DNA from: CAYMZZ01 sp044463125
Lineage (GTDB): Bacteria > Bacteroidota > Bacteroidia > Chitinophagales > Chitinophagaceae
Reading direction: 5' to 3'
NCBI GenBank assembly: GCA_044463125.1
Contig: JBIQMS010000021.1
Span: 9,625 to 73,624 of the forward strand
Length of the DNA stretch: 64,000 bases
How positions within the stretch are numbered: the stretch's first letter is position 1; the number at the start of each line of letters is the position of its first letter. Positions 1-8,157 of this stretch are shown here, one piece after another. The translations under genes were made by a program, and so were the position numbers. The notes beneath the pieces are model-generated. The model was not told the DNA's origin. It saw only the letters and a program-made list of their open reading frames with translations, and did not search any database.

Positions 1-3000
1 GCGTAATACCACATAGTTACCGTCGGGAATGGCACGGAGGAATTGAAGTGCAGCATTTCTTCCCGCCTGCGTGTTGGGAAACTCAAAATTATAATTGGTA
101 CCACCCAGACCGCAGGGAACCTGGCTGCCATACATACCTGTTGAGCCTACCTGCTGGTTTTGCCATGGCTGGAAGGTTTTCTCGTCAAAGACGTTAAATA
201 TCAAACCATAAATACAGGAGTTTCGAATATAGGAGGAGTCGTTCACATTCACCACCAGTTCACCAGCCTGCGTAATCGCACTTCCCCATACCCCGTTCTT
301 CACAAAGAGATTGTTCACTACGGAATCAAATTTCCATACACGGTCTTCATCCAGGCGCACGTGCAGCATATCGCTACGCTGATGCTGGTCAAAATGTGCC
401 TGGGAAAATCCGTCATTACCATTCTGGATATACTGGAATGAACTCAGATTCCAAACTGGCTCTCCTGCGGTAACAGCGGGTGCTATCCGCCAGTAATAAA
501 CGGTGCTATCCTGGAAGGAAAGTCCCGGATCAAATTCTATGATACCTCCGCTGGCCGATTGAGAGCGTTGCACTTTCAGGGATGAATTGAACTTTGCTGT
601 CGTATCCAGTTCCATCCGGTATTCACGACCTTCGGCGAAGGGATTGGCGGTAGAAGCGATCAGTTTGATCCCCTGCTTGTTTACAATTGAATAGCGATAA
701 GGATAAACCGGTCGAAGATCATCCTCAATAATATAAATATCTTTGGTCAGCACATTATTCGATTCATACAATTCATCAACCATACCATCTGCATCCAGCG
801 AAATGGTTATCCGGTTGAGACCCTGGTCCCGCGTAGCTACCACATCAAGCGTGTACTCAATCGAATCAACAAAGTTGGTAAACAGCATCGTATCGCGCTG
901 AATGATCTCCGTTACATTATTGGGATAGGTACGCTTAAGCTCCACCACGATGGGCTTATTGATGGATCGGCCCAGGTTTACAAAGCTGGCCCGTACTTTA
1001 AACTCTGTTTCCGAAACGGGTATGAACTTGGGGTCCACATTTACCATGGCGTCTTCTATGGCGTAGTCGGGCTTTTCGAAATTATAGAGCCTGATAGCCG
1101 GATCGCCATGGAGGGTAAATTGTTCGCATTGGAAACGGGCATAGAAATCATTCTCCGTTGTAAGGTCAAATGTTTTCCGAATGGCCTCGTCCATTATTTC
1201 CCCCAATGTTGCACCATAATGGGTACCCGAAATTGCCCGGTAGGTTCTTGTGTTGTAAATATCCAGATAGTGAATAATTCCCAGGTGGGTACTTGCCAGA
1301 AATGCCACTGCTCCCCTGTCTTCGGCCAGCACAAATTTCTCCGAGATGGTTTCTTTTGTTTGCAATCGCGCCAAATGGTAATTGTAAAAATTTCCCGCAT
1401 TACATCCCATCACAATCATCACAGGATATTTTCCGGCGTTATTATAGGTTTGGGGATTATCGAGGTTAAACTCAAGCGCACTGGAAGAAGAGTGGCCAAA
1501 ATAGGTCAGTACTCCTATTCCTTCTTCAAATAATCGTCCTAACCGGATGCTTGCCACCTGCTCCACCGCATCGGCAGAGGTCTTGCTGAAAGTGTGCACA
1601 TTGGCCGCATAGAAAGAATCCTCAATAATCCGCGCATGACCTTCCAGCGCAGCCGCCAGCAGGTTGCTGGTATTGTTGTCGCCGGCACCTACTACATGCA
1701 CCACATTCTTCTTCCAGGCTTTATCCGCCACAACCGGGGAATTAAAATCATAAAGTTGCTCGTACTCCTTCACTTTGTTGAGGTAAGCCACTACTTCCGC
1801 TTTATTGATAACCGACAACCTCCCAATGGGAATAAGTGGTATGGAACTGGTTCTTATCGATGTCAAAAGGTTATCGGAAGCAGGGTTGCCAAATGTTGGC
1901 ACCATGCACAAAGTATTAATATCTGCGCTATTCCTGTTGGTATAATACTGATTGTAGGTAACCGCTTTACCGATCAGGAAAATATTGGTAATGGGTTCGC
2001 TAAAACGGCTTCGCGCCCAATGAACAAAGTTTCGAATAGACGAAGGATGCATACTTATACCCAACCCAAACTGATCTTCCAATTGATCGATCATGTACGT
2101 CTTGGCGTTGTAGCCACCACCCTGTGCCGAGGCACGGTATTGACGGTAATCTTCCACCGGATCACCCTGGCCGGATTCGGCTGTCAGGAGTTTATTGGAG
2201 ATAATCAGGTAATTGCCCTGGAGGTTGGATGCGGAGTAATCAACGAAATCTCTTCGCTCGAGCTCGGTCACGAACTTTACGTATGCGCTACCTGAACTGG
2301 AAATCACCAGTTTTCGTTCGGTAGCTGAAGGGAGAAGCCTGAAACGAAGTGGAGACGCTGTGCTGGAAGGCAGGTAGCGCCGGCCATTGGTTATGTCGTA
2401 TAAAACAGGAAGCACACCCGTTACCGGGAAGTTAACAATTTCAATATAGTTGCCCTGTGCACTGGCCGGAAGGTTAAATTCAAAACGAATTTGAGAACTG
2501 AAATTAAAAGTGCGCGCATATTCGATTCCCATTTTTCCAATCACCATCCTGTCGCCACTGCCGGTAGAGCGATTGGTAACCACGAGGCTGGCATTGCCTG
2601 AACTCAACAGGCTAATGGGAAAGCTATTCTGATACTTGATATGATCATAATAATCCAGCCGGGCTCCACCCACCGAATCATTATTGATGGTTACCCTGAA
2701 ATGTCGGGGTCGAACGGCATTTCCGGCGGCGTTCACATATACTTTAGGATCCGGGGCTCCCGCACCCATAAAAGGCCGCAGGTTCGTTAGATTATAGGAA
2801 TGAGTGCCACCCGCAGCCATATCCGTGGAGCTCCAACCCTCACCCACGTCATAGGTGGAGGAATACGTGTACGAACTCCCCACCAGCTCCGCGCGTCCGC
2901 CATGAACTTTCGCATGGAAATTTTGCTCAGCGCGGTGTATAAAATAGGATTCGGCAGGCAAAGTATTGCCGGCCACATCATTCACCGTTTCTATCAATCT

Positions 3001-3408
3001 CCGATTGTTGCCTGCCGGATTTATCGTTAGAAAATAAGCCGCGGAATCACTATTAAGACTGAAATAATCATTGAGTTGCCAATCCGCATTACGGTATAGA
3101 ACATTGTCGGGCTTACCATCATTCATTTCACCCCAAAACTCAATATATCCATCTGCCGCCAGCGGCGCATTGGTACTGGTGGTGTAAATCGGCACTTCCA
3201 CCCCGTTGCGCCAGAGTTGGAAATGGTCTGCATTGGCATTGCTGAGACCAATGCCAGCCAACGTGGATTGGGGTACACGTACAAGGCCGGTGGTAGCGAT
3301 CTTGAATTTGTAATAAGTCTTGCTATAGTCAATCCACTCATTATTGTATGGCTGCGCCAGGGCTCCCAGGCCGCATAACAACAATACAAAGAGTAAAATT
3401 CTTTTCAT
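1..3408 (-). CDS. porU2: PorU2-like type IX secretion C25 peptidase, partial at left edge
   Basis: Open reading frame of 1136 codons from an ATG at 3408 running off the left edge without a stop, so the C-terminus is missing. It begins with a signal peptide (MKRILLFVLLLCGLGALAQ). The middle carries the gingipain (peptidase C25) signature: a catalytic His in TYFGHSSSSAL at about residue 639 and a catalytic Cys in MGCNAG at about residue 669, the His-then-Cys spacing expected of C25. Beta-rich CARDB-like segments follow. In Bacteroidota, PorU-type proteases act as sortases that cleave T9SS C-terminal signals at the outer membrane; PorU2 is the long paralogue found beside a PorV-like barrel, as here (26 bp from the next gene, same strand). 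A cell-surface gingipain-like protease is the alternative. Confidence 0.85.
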   Translation of the reverse strand, partial: MKRILLFVLLLCGLGALAQPYNNEWIDYSKTYYKFKIATTGLVRVPQSTLAGIGLSNANADHFQLWRNGVEVPIYTTSTNAPLAADGYIEFWGEMNDGKPDNVLYRNADWQLNDYFSLNSDSAAYFLTINPAGNNRRLIETVNDVAGNTLPAESYFIHRAEQNFHAKVHGGRAELVGSSYTYSSTYDVGEGWSSTDMAAGGTHSYNLTNLRPFMGAGAPDPKVYVNAAGNAVRPRHFRVTINNDSVGGARLDYYDHIKYQNSFPISLLSSGNASLVVTNRSTGSGDRMVIGKMGIEYARTFNFSSQIRFEFNLPASAQGNYIEIVNFPVTGVLPVLYDITNGRRYLPSSTASPLRFRLLPSATERKLVISSSGSAYVKFVTELERRDFVDYSASNLQGNYLIISNKLLTAESGQGDPVEDYRQYRASAQGGGYNAKTYMIDQLEDQFGLGISMHPSSIRNFVHWARSRFSEPITNIFLIGKAVTYNQYYTNRNSADINTLCMVPTFGNPASDNLLTSIRTSSIPLIPIGRLSVINKAEVVAYLNKVKEYEQLYDFNSPVVADKAWKKNVVHVVGAGDNNTSNLLAAALEGHARIIEDSFYAANVHTFSKTSADAVEQVASIRLGRLFEEGIGVLTYFGHSSSSALEFNLDNPQTYNNAGKYPVMIVMGCNAGNFYNYHLARLQTKETISEKFVLAEDRGAVAFLASTHLGIIHYLDIYNTRTYRAISGTHYGATLGEIMDEAIRKTFDLTTENDFYARFQCEQFTLHGDPAIRLYNFEKPDYAIEDAMVNVDPKFIPVSETEFKVRASFVNLGRSINKPIVVELKRTYPNNVTEIIQRDTMLFTNFVDSIEYTLDVVATRDQGLNRITISLDADGMVDELYESNNVLTKDIYIIEDDLRPVYPYRYSIVNKQGIKLIASTANPFAEGREYRMELDTTAKFNSSLKVQRSQSASGGIIEFDPGLSFQDSTVYYWRIAPAVTAGEPVWNLSSFQYIQNGNDGFSQAHFDQHQRSDMLHVRLDEDRVWKFDSVVNNLFVKNGVWGSAITQAGELVVNVNDSSYIRNSCIYGLIFNVFDEKTFQPWQNQQVGSTGMYGSQVPCGLGGTNYNFEFPNTQAGRNAALQFLRAIPDGNYVVLR

Positions 3409-3433
3409 GGAGGGGTATAATTGAGGGTACTGA

Positions 3434-4552
3434 TTATTTTTTCTTTTTCTTCTTGTCCTGCGGCACCATATCCAAACGCAATGAAAATACGTGGGTGAAG
3501 AGAGGATTGGATTGATTGGCCAGGTTGGTAAACGCATAGTCGATCGTCACATTCTGGATCTTGAACCCGGCACCGGCGCTGGGCTGATAGATCCATACCT
3601 TTTTCTGATTCAATGTATCGCCATCGGCCAGTGCGCGCTGGAAATTATTGATGCCCGTGCGCAGAAAAAACACATTGTTTACATTCAACTCGAGCCCCAA
3701 CTTAGGATCGGCACTCACCGGATCGGCGCTTATCACCGTATTGCGTTTGCCATCGAAGGTGAGGTCGATATTGGTTTCCGCCAGCAGACTGGTTTTCTTG
3801 CTCAACGAAAATTCCCGGGCAATGCCGAGAATCAGCCGGGGCGCGGTCATTTCCGTCGACTTTACAGGAATTTCGTTGTTGGTCAGGTAAAGCGCTTCCT
3901 TTTCTCTTTCGGTGAATGTAAAGGACCAGGAGTTGAAAGTGGTGGTAATATCCCTTCCCGTCAGGCCAAAGCGCCATTTGCCTTCCTGTATCTGGATGCC
4001 GGCATCGAGGCCAAAACCCCAGGCTTTGGCAAACTTGCCCACATTGCGGTGGATGATTTTGGCGTTAACCCCAAACTGCACCTTACGCTTTTCGGTATCC
4101 TTAATGCGCTGGGCATAGCTAAGCAAAAACGCATAGTCAGCGGATGAAAAAGCCTGGATATTATTGTAGTTGATGGTGCCATCCGGCTCCACCAGGAACA
4201 AGGTGTTCATGATGTCGTCAACGGCAAACCGTAAACCCGTGATGGCGAAAGTCCTTTTGTTGTTGACGGAGGGAAAGGCGATGCTCGCAAAATCGTATTT
4301 ACCGATTCCCGCAAAATATTCGGCATGCATCAGGTTGACCTGGGTATTTTCTTTTACGCCAACCAGGCCGGCCGGATTCCAGTAACCGGCGGTGCCATCC
4401 TGTACGGAAGCTACCTGGGCGCTGCCCATGGCCAGGCCACGTGCACCGGCTCCGATATTCAGAAATTCGTTGGAATACTTTCGAAACTGCGCTGAGGCAG
4501 ACACAGCAAGCAGGGTTCCCACTAGGGTGAGGTATAGGATGGGCGACTTCAT
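3434..4552 (-). CDS. porV2: PorV2-like outer membrane protein of type IX secretion (PorV/PorQ family)
   Basis: 372 aa with a signal peptide ending at SASAQ. Directly after it comes the family hallmark FLNIGAGARGLAMGSAQVA, shared by PorV/PorQ barrels, and the aromatic/Gly pattern of an outer-membrane beta barrel continues to the end. The C-terminus is a run of six lysines. PorV binds T9SS cargo and shuttles it to the PorU sortase, and this gene lies immediately upstream of the PorU2-like protease on the same strand with a 25-bp gap, supporting a shuttle-protease operon. The main barrel-type PorV is usually encoded elsewhere with porU, so I call this the second copy, PorV2. That naming is inference. 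Confidence 0.82.
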   Translation of the reverse strand: MKSPILYLTLVGTLLAVSASAQFRKYSNEFLNIGAGARGLAMGSAQVASVQDGTAGYWNPAGLVGVKENTQVNLMHAEYFAGIGKYDFASIAFPSVNNKRTFAITGLRFAVDDIMNTLFLVEPDGTINYNNIQAFSSADYAFLLSYAQRIKDTEKRKVQFGVNAKIIHRNVGKFAKAWGFGLDAGIQIQEGKWRFGLTGRDITTTFNSWSFTFTEREKEALYLTNNEIPVKSTEMTAPRLILGIAREFSLSKKTSLLAETNIDLTFDGKRNTVISADPVSADPKLGLELNVNNVFFLRTGINNFQRALADGDTLNQKKVWIYQPSAGAGFKIQNVTIDYAFTNLANQSNPLFTHVFSLRLDMVPQDKKKKKK

Positions 4553-4734
4553 TCGGATGGTTTTCTTATAAGCAATTAATCAACGTAAACAGAGTTTTCA
4601 GGGTTCAAGTCGGACTGTAAAATTAGACCAGAGTCCCCGAAAATCATAGTTTTACTAAGGGAAAAAACCTAAGAACTGAAAACGAATGATTTAGAAATAT
4701 ATTGCATTTCAGCCGCCACAAGCCGCTTTGGGCT

Positions 4735-4742
4735 TAATTTTG
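4735..4742 (+). promoter_or_regulatory. Candidate -7 element (TAnnTTTG) for tyrS
   Basis: TAATTTTG matches the Bacteroidota -7 consensus TAnnTTTG and lies 23 bp before the tyrS ATG. No clear TTTG occurs about 20 bp upstream, so only half of the promoter is recognisable. Confidence 0.45.
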
Positions 4743-4765
4743 CGGACAAATTTTGACTTAAGACA

Positions 4766-6043
4766 ATGACGCTCATAGAAGAACTACGCTGGCGGGGCAT
4801 GATCCAGGACATGATGCCGGGCACGGAAGAACAATTGAAGAAAGAAATGACCACGGCTTATATCGGCTTCGACCCCACGGCCGAAAGCCTGCATATTGGC
4901 AGCCTGGTACCCATCCTTTTGCTGGTGCACCTGCAAAAAGCAGGGCATAAACCGATTGCCCTGGTTGGCGGGGCCACTGGCATGATTGGCGACCCCAGCG
5001 GCAAAAGCCAGGAAAGAAACCTGCTGGATGAAACTACGCTGGCCCGCAACGTGGCCGGTGTGCGCGGGCAGCTTGAGCGCTATCTGAACTTTGATCCGCA
5101 ATTACCCAATGCGGCGGAGATGGCCAATAATTACGACTGGTTCAAGCATATCAGCTTTATCGATTTCCTACGCGATGCCGGTAAGCATATCACCATCAAC
5201 TACATGATGGCGAAAGACAGCGTGAAAAAAAGAATTGAAAGCGAAGTGGGCCTCAGCTATACGGAATTTGCTTACCAACTGATGCAGGGCTACGACTACT
5301 ATTATCTCTATACGCAGAAGAACTGCAAACTGCAAATGGGCGGAAGCGACCAGTGGGGAAATATTACTACCGGCACGGAACTGATCCGCCGCAAAGTGGG
5401 TGGGGAAGCTTTTGCGTTCACCTGCCCCCTGATCACCAAGGCCGATGGCACCAAGTTTGGCAAGACCGAAAAGGGTAATGTATGGCTCGACCTGAATCTG
5501 ACTTCAGCTTACGAGTTTTACCAGTTCTGGATTCGCGCTTCCGATGCCGATGCAGAAAAATGGATCAAGATCTTCACTTTCCTGGGTAAGGAAGAAGTGG
5601 ATTCGTTGCTGAAACAACATGCCGCCGATCCGGGCAAAAGTATTTTGCAGAAGAAACTGGCCGAAGAGGTAACCCGATTTGTGCATGGAGATGAAGAATT
5701 GAAGAAAGCACAGGAAACCACAGCCCGGCTTTTCGCTAATCAAAATGCTCCTGTTGAATCCATGAGCCTGGCCGACCTGGAAGGACTGGAAGGTGTAACC
5801 CTGAAAAGTTTTCCGGCATCATCATTGGAGCAGGGGGTGGATGTAGTGAGCTTTCTGGCTGATTCCGGCTCCTTTGCCAGCAAAGGCGAAGCCCGCAAAA
5901 CCATTCAGGGCGGCGGCGTTAGCATCAACAGAAAAAAGGTGGAAGATATTCAGTTGAAAATCGACAGAAGCTTCCTGTTGCATAGCAAATATATATTGGT
6001 GCAAAGGGGGAAGAAGAATTATATTCTGGTAGAAGTTGCTTAG
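4766..6043 (+). CDS. tyrS: Tyrosyl-tRNA synthetase
   Basis: 425 aa, the normal length for bacterial TyrRS. It charges tRNA-Tyr in the cytoplasm. The class I signatures are present: HIGS at residues 43-46 and KFGKT at 230-234. The tyrosine-binding region reads YDYYYLYTQ and QMGGSDQWGN. The last 65 or so residues (SKGEARKTIQGGGVSINRKK) form the S4-like RNA-binding domain. The ATG at 4766 is preceded by a good -7 element, giving a very short leader. The gene stands alone between the PorV2-like gene (divergent) and a repeat-filled gap that begins within five bases of its stop. Confidence 0.98.
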   Translation: MTLIEELRWRGMIQDMMPGTEEQLKKEMTTAYIGFDPTAESLHIGSLVPILLLVHLQKAGHKPIALVGGATGMIGDPSGKSQERNLLDETTLARNVAGVRGQLERYLNFDPQLPNAAEMANNYDWFKHISFIDFLRDAGKHITINYMMAKDSVKKRIESEVGLSYTEFAYQLMQGYDYYYLYTQKNCKLQMGGSDQWGNITTGTELIRRKVGGEAFAFTCPLITKADGTKFGKTEKGNVWLDLNLTSAYEFYQFWIRASDADAEKWIKIFTFLGKEEVDSLLKQHAADPGKSILQKKLAEEVTRFVHGDEELKKAQETTARLFANQNAPVESMSLADLEGLEGVTLKSFPASSLEQGVDVVSFLADSGSFASKGEARKTIQGGGVSINRKKVEDIQLKIDRSFLLHSKYILVQRGKKNYILVEVA

Positions 6044-6047
6044 GTTG

Positions 6048-6087
6048 TACGTTATACGTTATACGTTATACGTTTTACGTATTACGT
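6048..6087 (+). repeat. Heptad array, ACGTT type
   Basis: Five bases after the tyrS stop begins a run of about six 7-bp units sharing ACGT: GTACGTT, ATACGTT three times, TTACGTA, TTACGTT. Only the bases outside the core vary. It leads directly into the AAGTT-type heptads. Confidence 0.85.
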
Positions 6088-6095
6088 TGGGTTTA

Positions 6096-6294
6096 AAGTT
6101 TTAAGTTATAAGTTATAAGTTTTAAGCTATAAGTTTTAAGCTATAAGTTTTAAGTTATAAGTTATAAGTTTTAAGTTATAAGTTTTAAGTTATAAGTTTT
6201 AAGCTATAAGTTTTAAGCTATAAGTTTAAAGTTTTAAGTTATAAGTTATAAGTTATAAGTTTTAAGTTATAAGTTTTAAGTTATAAGTTTTAAG
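6096..6294 (+). repeat. Heptad array, 28 units of AAGYTWT type
   Basis: Twenty-eight uninterrupted 7-bp units plus a final AAG. Only four unit types occur: AAGTTTT, AAGTTAT, AAGCTAT and one AAGTTTA. Phase is kept throughout. Short higher-order motifs recur (for example the order TAT, TTT, CTAT, TTT, CTAT occurs twice, around units 3-7 and 14-18), which suggests block duplication as well as slippage. No credible coding potential. The block of opposite orientation is at 6528-6626. Confidence 0.92.
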
Positions 6295-6370
6295 ATGGGA
6301 ACGGTTGAGAGATAGTATCTGCGCTATTCAATTACTAAGATGCAATCGCCACCGTAGTTGCGACTTCGTT

Positions 6371-6482
6371 GCGATCTTTGCGACTTCTTTGCGTCCGTTG
6401 TGGTGAAAAATGCTGCACTGGGAACCATTCCGAATATGCAGAAAGCTTACCGCAACGGACGCAAAGAAGTCGCAACGATCGC
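6371..6482. repeat. 30-bp inverted repeat nested between heptad arrays
   Basis: Arm 6371-6400 and arm 6453-6482 are reverse complements with one mismatch in 30 bp; the inner 20 bp (6381-6400 against 6453-6472) are perfect. The loop is 52 nt. The left arm, together with the preceding 20 bp, is itself a run of TTGCGA-cored units about 10 bp apart. The inverted repeat sits at the centre of the gap, between the two oppositely oriented heptad blocks. Confidence 0.88.
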
Positions 6483-6527
6483 AATTAGATTGATTAAAGT
6501 ATTCCACTTTTTATCAGGACATAAAAT

Positions 6528-6626
6528 TTATAACTTACTACTAACAACTTACAACTTAAAACTCACTACTTACAACTTCCTACTTACTACTTACTACTTA
6601 CAACTTACTACTTACAACTTACAACT
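6528..6626 (-). repeat. Heptad array, AACTTAC type, opposite orientation
   Basis: Units of ACTTAC/AACTTAC/TACTTAC with roughly 7-bp period, carrying the AACTT strand, that is, the complement of the AAGTT core at 6096-6294. It is less regular than the left block and its variable bases differ. It ends 17 bp before the GTG of the next gene. With the rest, 6044-6643 is a mirrored, non-coding structure of 600 bp. Confidence 0.8.
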
Positions 6627-6643
6627 CCCTATTTCCCATCACT

Positions 6644-7243
6644 GTGAAAACACTTCTCACCATATTGCTCTTAACAACAAGCATCGTGCATGGCCAGGAG
6701 GATACTCTTCGCCTGCATTTTCGCTATGGGTCCAAGCCGGCTAAGGGCTTTAAGGATGTGGAGAAGGTTTGGTTTGGTGGGTTGAAGGGCGGCCATGTGA
6801 GCATTGAGGTGGATGGGCTGGTGCTCGACTTTCTCCCCGGGAAAAATCCCCTCTTCCCCCGCAACGGTAACCCCAGCGGCGATTTCAGGATCAATAATGG
6901 TTTGTACTGGGATAGCACCCACGACAACAAGCGCTCCATTGTCAGCATTCCCATCAGCCCGGAGCAAAAAGCCAGGCTGCTGCTTTTATTTCACGACTGG
7001 GATAAGCAGGCTCCCTACGACTATGCCGTTTTCGGCATGCGCTGCGCCGCAGCATGTTATGATGTGCTTAGCCGCATCGACATCCTTAAACCCATGAGCC
7101 GGAAAATGAACATCATCCGGAATTTCTATCCCAAATTATTTCGAAAAAGAATCTACAAACTGGCCCGCAAAAACAACTGGCCGGTTCAATATTTTGAGGG
7201 AAGAAAAAGCAGGAAATGGGAAAGAGATCGGGGAATGTTTTGA
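6644..7243 (+). CDS. Secreted NlpC/P60-like (permuted papain fold) hypothetical protein
   Basis: 199 aa from a GTG start, with a signal peptide (MKTLLTILLLTTSIVHGQ). I do not recognise a named family with certainty. What is visible is GGHVSIEVDG with a His at residue 51 and, 80 residues later, YDYAVFGMRCAAACYDVL with Cys134 and Cys138. This His-first, Cys-later order with a hydrophobic helix after the Cys resembles permuted NlpC/P60 (LRAT/YiiX-like) hydrolases or acyltransferases. The C-terminal third is strongly basic. It stands alone, bracketed by short-repeat arrays. Function is inference; it could equally be a catalytically inactive envelope protein. Confidence 0.6.
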   Translation: MKTLLTILLLTTSIVHGQEDTLRLHFRYGSKPAKGFKDVEKVWFGGLKGGHVSIEVDGLVLDFLPGKNPLFPRNGNPSGDFRINNGLYWDSTHDNKRSIVSIPISPEQKARLLLLFHDWDKQAPYDYAVFGMRCAAACYDVLSRIDILKPMSRKMNIIRNFYPKLFRKRIYKLARKNNWPVQYFEGRKSRKWERDRGMF

Positions 7244-7246
7244 GGA

Positions 7247-7312
7247 AATGTTGAACTGTTGAATCGTTTAATCGTTTAATCGTTGAACAGTTGAATCGCT
7301 TAAAGTTTTCGG
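7247..7312 (+). repeat. Octad array, NGTTKAAY type
   Basis: Seven or so 8-bp units starting right after the preceding stop: TGTTGAAC, TGTTGAAT, CGTTTAAT twice, CGTTGAAC, AGTTGAAT, CGCTTAAA. The core GTTKAA is fixed and the flanking bases vary. It pairs in inverted orientation with 7392-7481. Confidence 0.82.
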
Positions 7313-7391
7313 TTTTGAATTATAGGGTTAAAAAACTTTAACTCCAATTGAAGTTTCAATTTTTCCACCTGATATATTTAGATTGAATATT

Positions 7392-7481
7392 CAACTCCTA
7401 AAATTCAACATCTCAACTAATCAACTAATCAACAATTAAACGATTAAACGATTCAACGATTAAACGATTAAACGATTCAAC
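7392..7481 (-). repeat. Octad array, inverse orientation, overlapping the end of the SGNH hydrolase gene
   Basis: On the minus strand this reads GTTGAATC, GTTTAATC twice, GTTGAATC, GTTTAATC, GTTTAATT, then GTTGATTA twice and weaker units. It is the inverted counterpart of 7247-7312, separated by 79 bp. The stop codon of the SGNH gene (7460-7462) lies inside the array. Confidence 0.85.
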
Positions 7482-8146
7482 ACCTTCCACATTTCCTCCG
7501 CTACCAGCAAATTCCCCTTCTGATTCAAGTGCACCCGGTCTGTGGTTAGAATTCCGCGGTCTTTGTTTTCAGGATTGTTTTTTAGATTATAATCAAGGAA
7601 TGCTTTGCGTAGGTCAACCAGTTCCAGTTTGTTTTTGGTTGCCAGTTCGCGTACCAGGTTGCTATACAGGTTCAGGTCACCATCCTGCTGGTTGCTGAAA
7701 TCGGTACGTTCTCCAATCACGGCTGGTGATGCGAGTATGATCCGGATATTCTTTTCTTTCATGCGGTCGATCAAAGCCTGGTAGAACTGTACGAATTTAT
7801 CGGCATCGGTGCCGGTTCCCGCACCCGATTTATGCCACACATCGTTGACGCCAATATAGATCACCACGATATCCGGATTATGCGTCATTACATCCCGCTC
7901 CAGTCGCAGGTAAAGATCATACACTTTATTGCCCCCTATCCCCTTACCAATAAATTCAAACTGATCTGCCAGTCCCTGCTTGCGGCAGATACTGTCAATT
8001 TTTGTGATATATCCGCCCGGATTCACGCCCATTTGGGTGATGCTATCGCCAAAGAAGATAACTTTTTTAGGCTTTGCTGTAAACGACATAGTCAGTAAAG
8101 TGGTAAAAAGAAAAGAGAAACAGAGTACTCGCATAATGGGCTGCAT
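7460..8146 (-). CDS. SGNH/GDSL-family secreted hydrolase
   Basis: 228 aa with a signal peptide; ATG at 8146 or at 8134 (MRVLCFSF). It is probably an esterase or acylhydrolase of the SGNH fold. All four blocks are visible: FFGDSITQMG with nucleophile Ser35, GKGIGGNKVYD with the oxyanion Gly near 72, IGVND with Asn101, and DRVHLN with Asp203 and His206. Lengths fit the family. Substrate is unknown; acetylated glycans are common targets in Bacteroidota. The last codons (NRLIV and the stop) lie inside the octad array, so the C-terminus seems to have been set by repeat growth. It is followed upstream, 11 bp away, by a PLP enzyme on the same strand. Confidence 0.92.
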   Translation of the reverse strand: MQPIMRVLCFSFLFTTLLTMSFTAKPKKVIFFGDSITQMGVNPGGYITKIDSICRKQGLADQFEFIGKGIGGNKVYDLYLRLERDVMTHNPDIVVIYIGVNDVWHKSGAGTGTDADKFVQFYQALIDRMKEKNIRIILASPAVIGERTDFSNQQDGDLNLYSNLVRELATKNKLELVDLRKAFLDYNLKNNPENKDRGILTTDRVHLNQKGNLLVAEEMWKVLNRLIV

Positions 8147-8157
8147 TTATGGACTGA

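Noticed and set aside
1108..1533. 141-codon plus-strand ORF
   Set aside because: It is a shadow of the C25 peptidase gene on the other strand, which has catalytic residues and a signal peptide; no family character of its own.
6096..6294. Possible CRISPR array
   Set aside because: Units are 7 bp without spacers; no cas gene nearby. CRISPR repeats are 24 bp or longer.
6358..6744. 128-codon ORF across the repeat gap
   Set aside because: It runs through the inverted repeat and heptads and then overlaps the secreted protein gene in another frame; its low-complexity LTTYNLQ sequence is the array translated.
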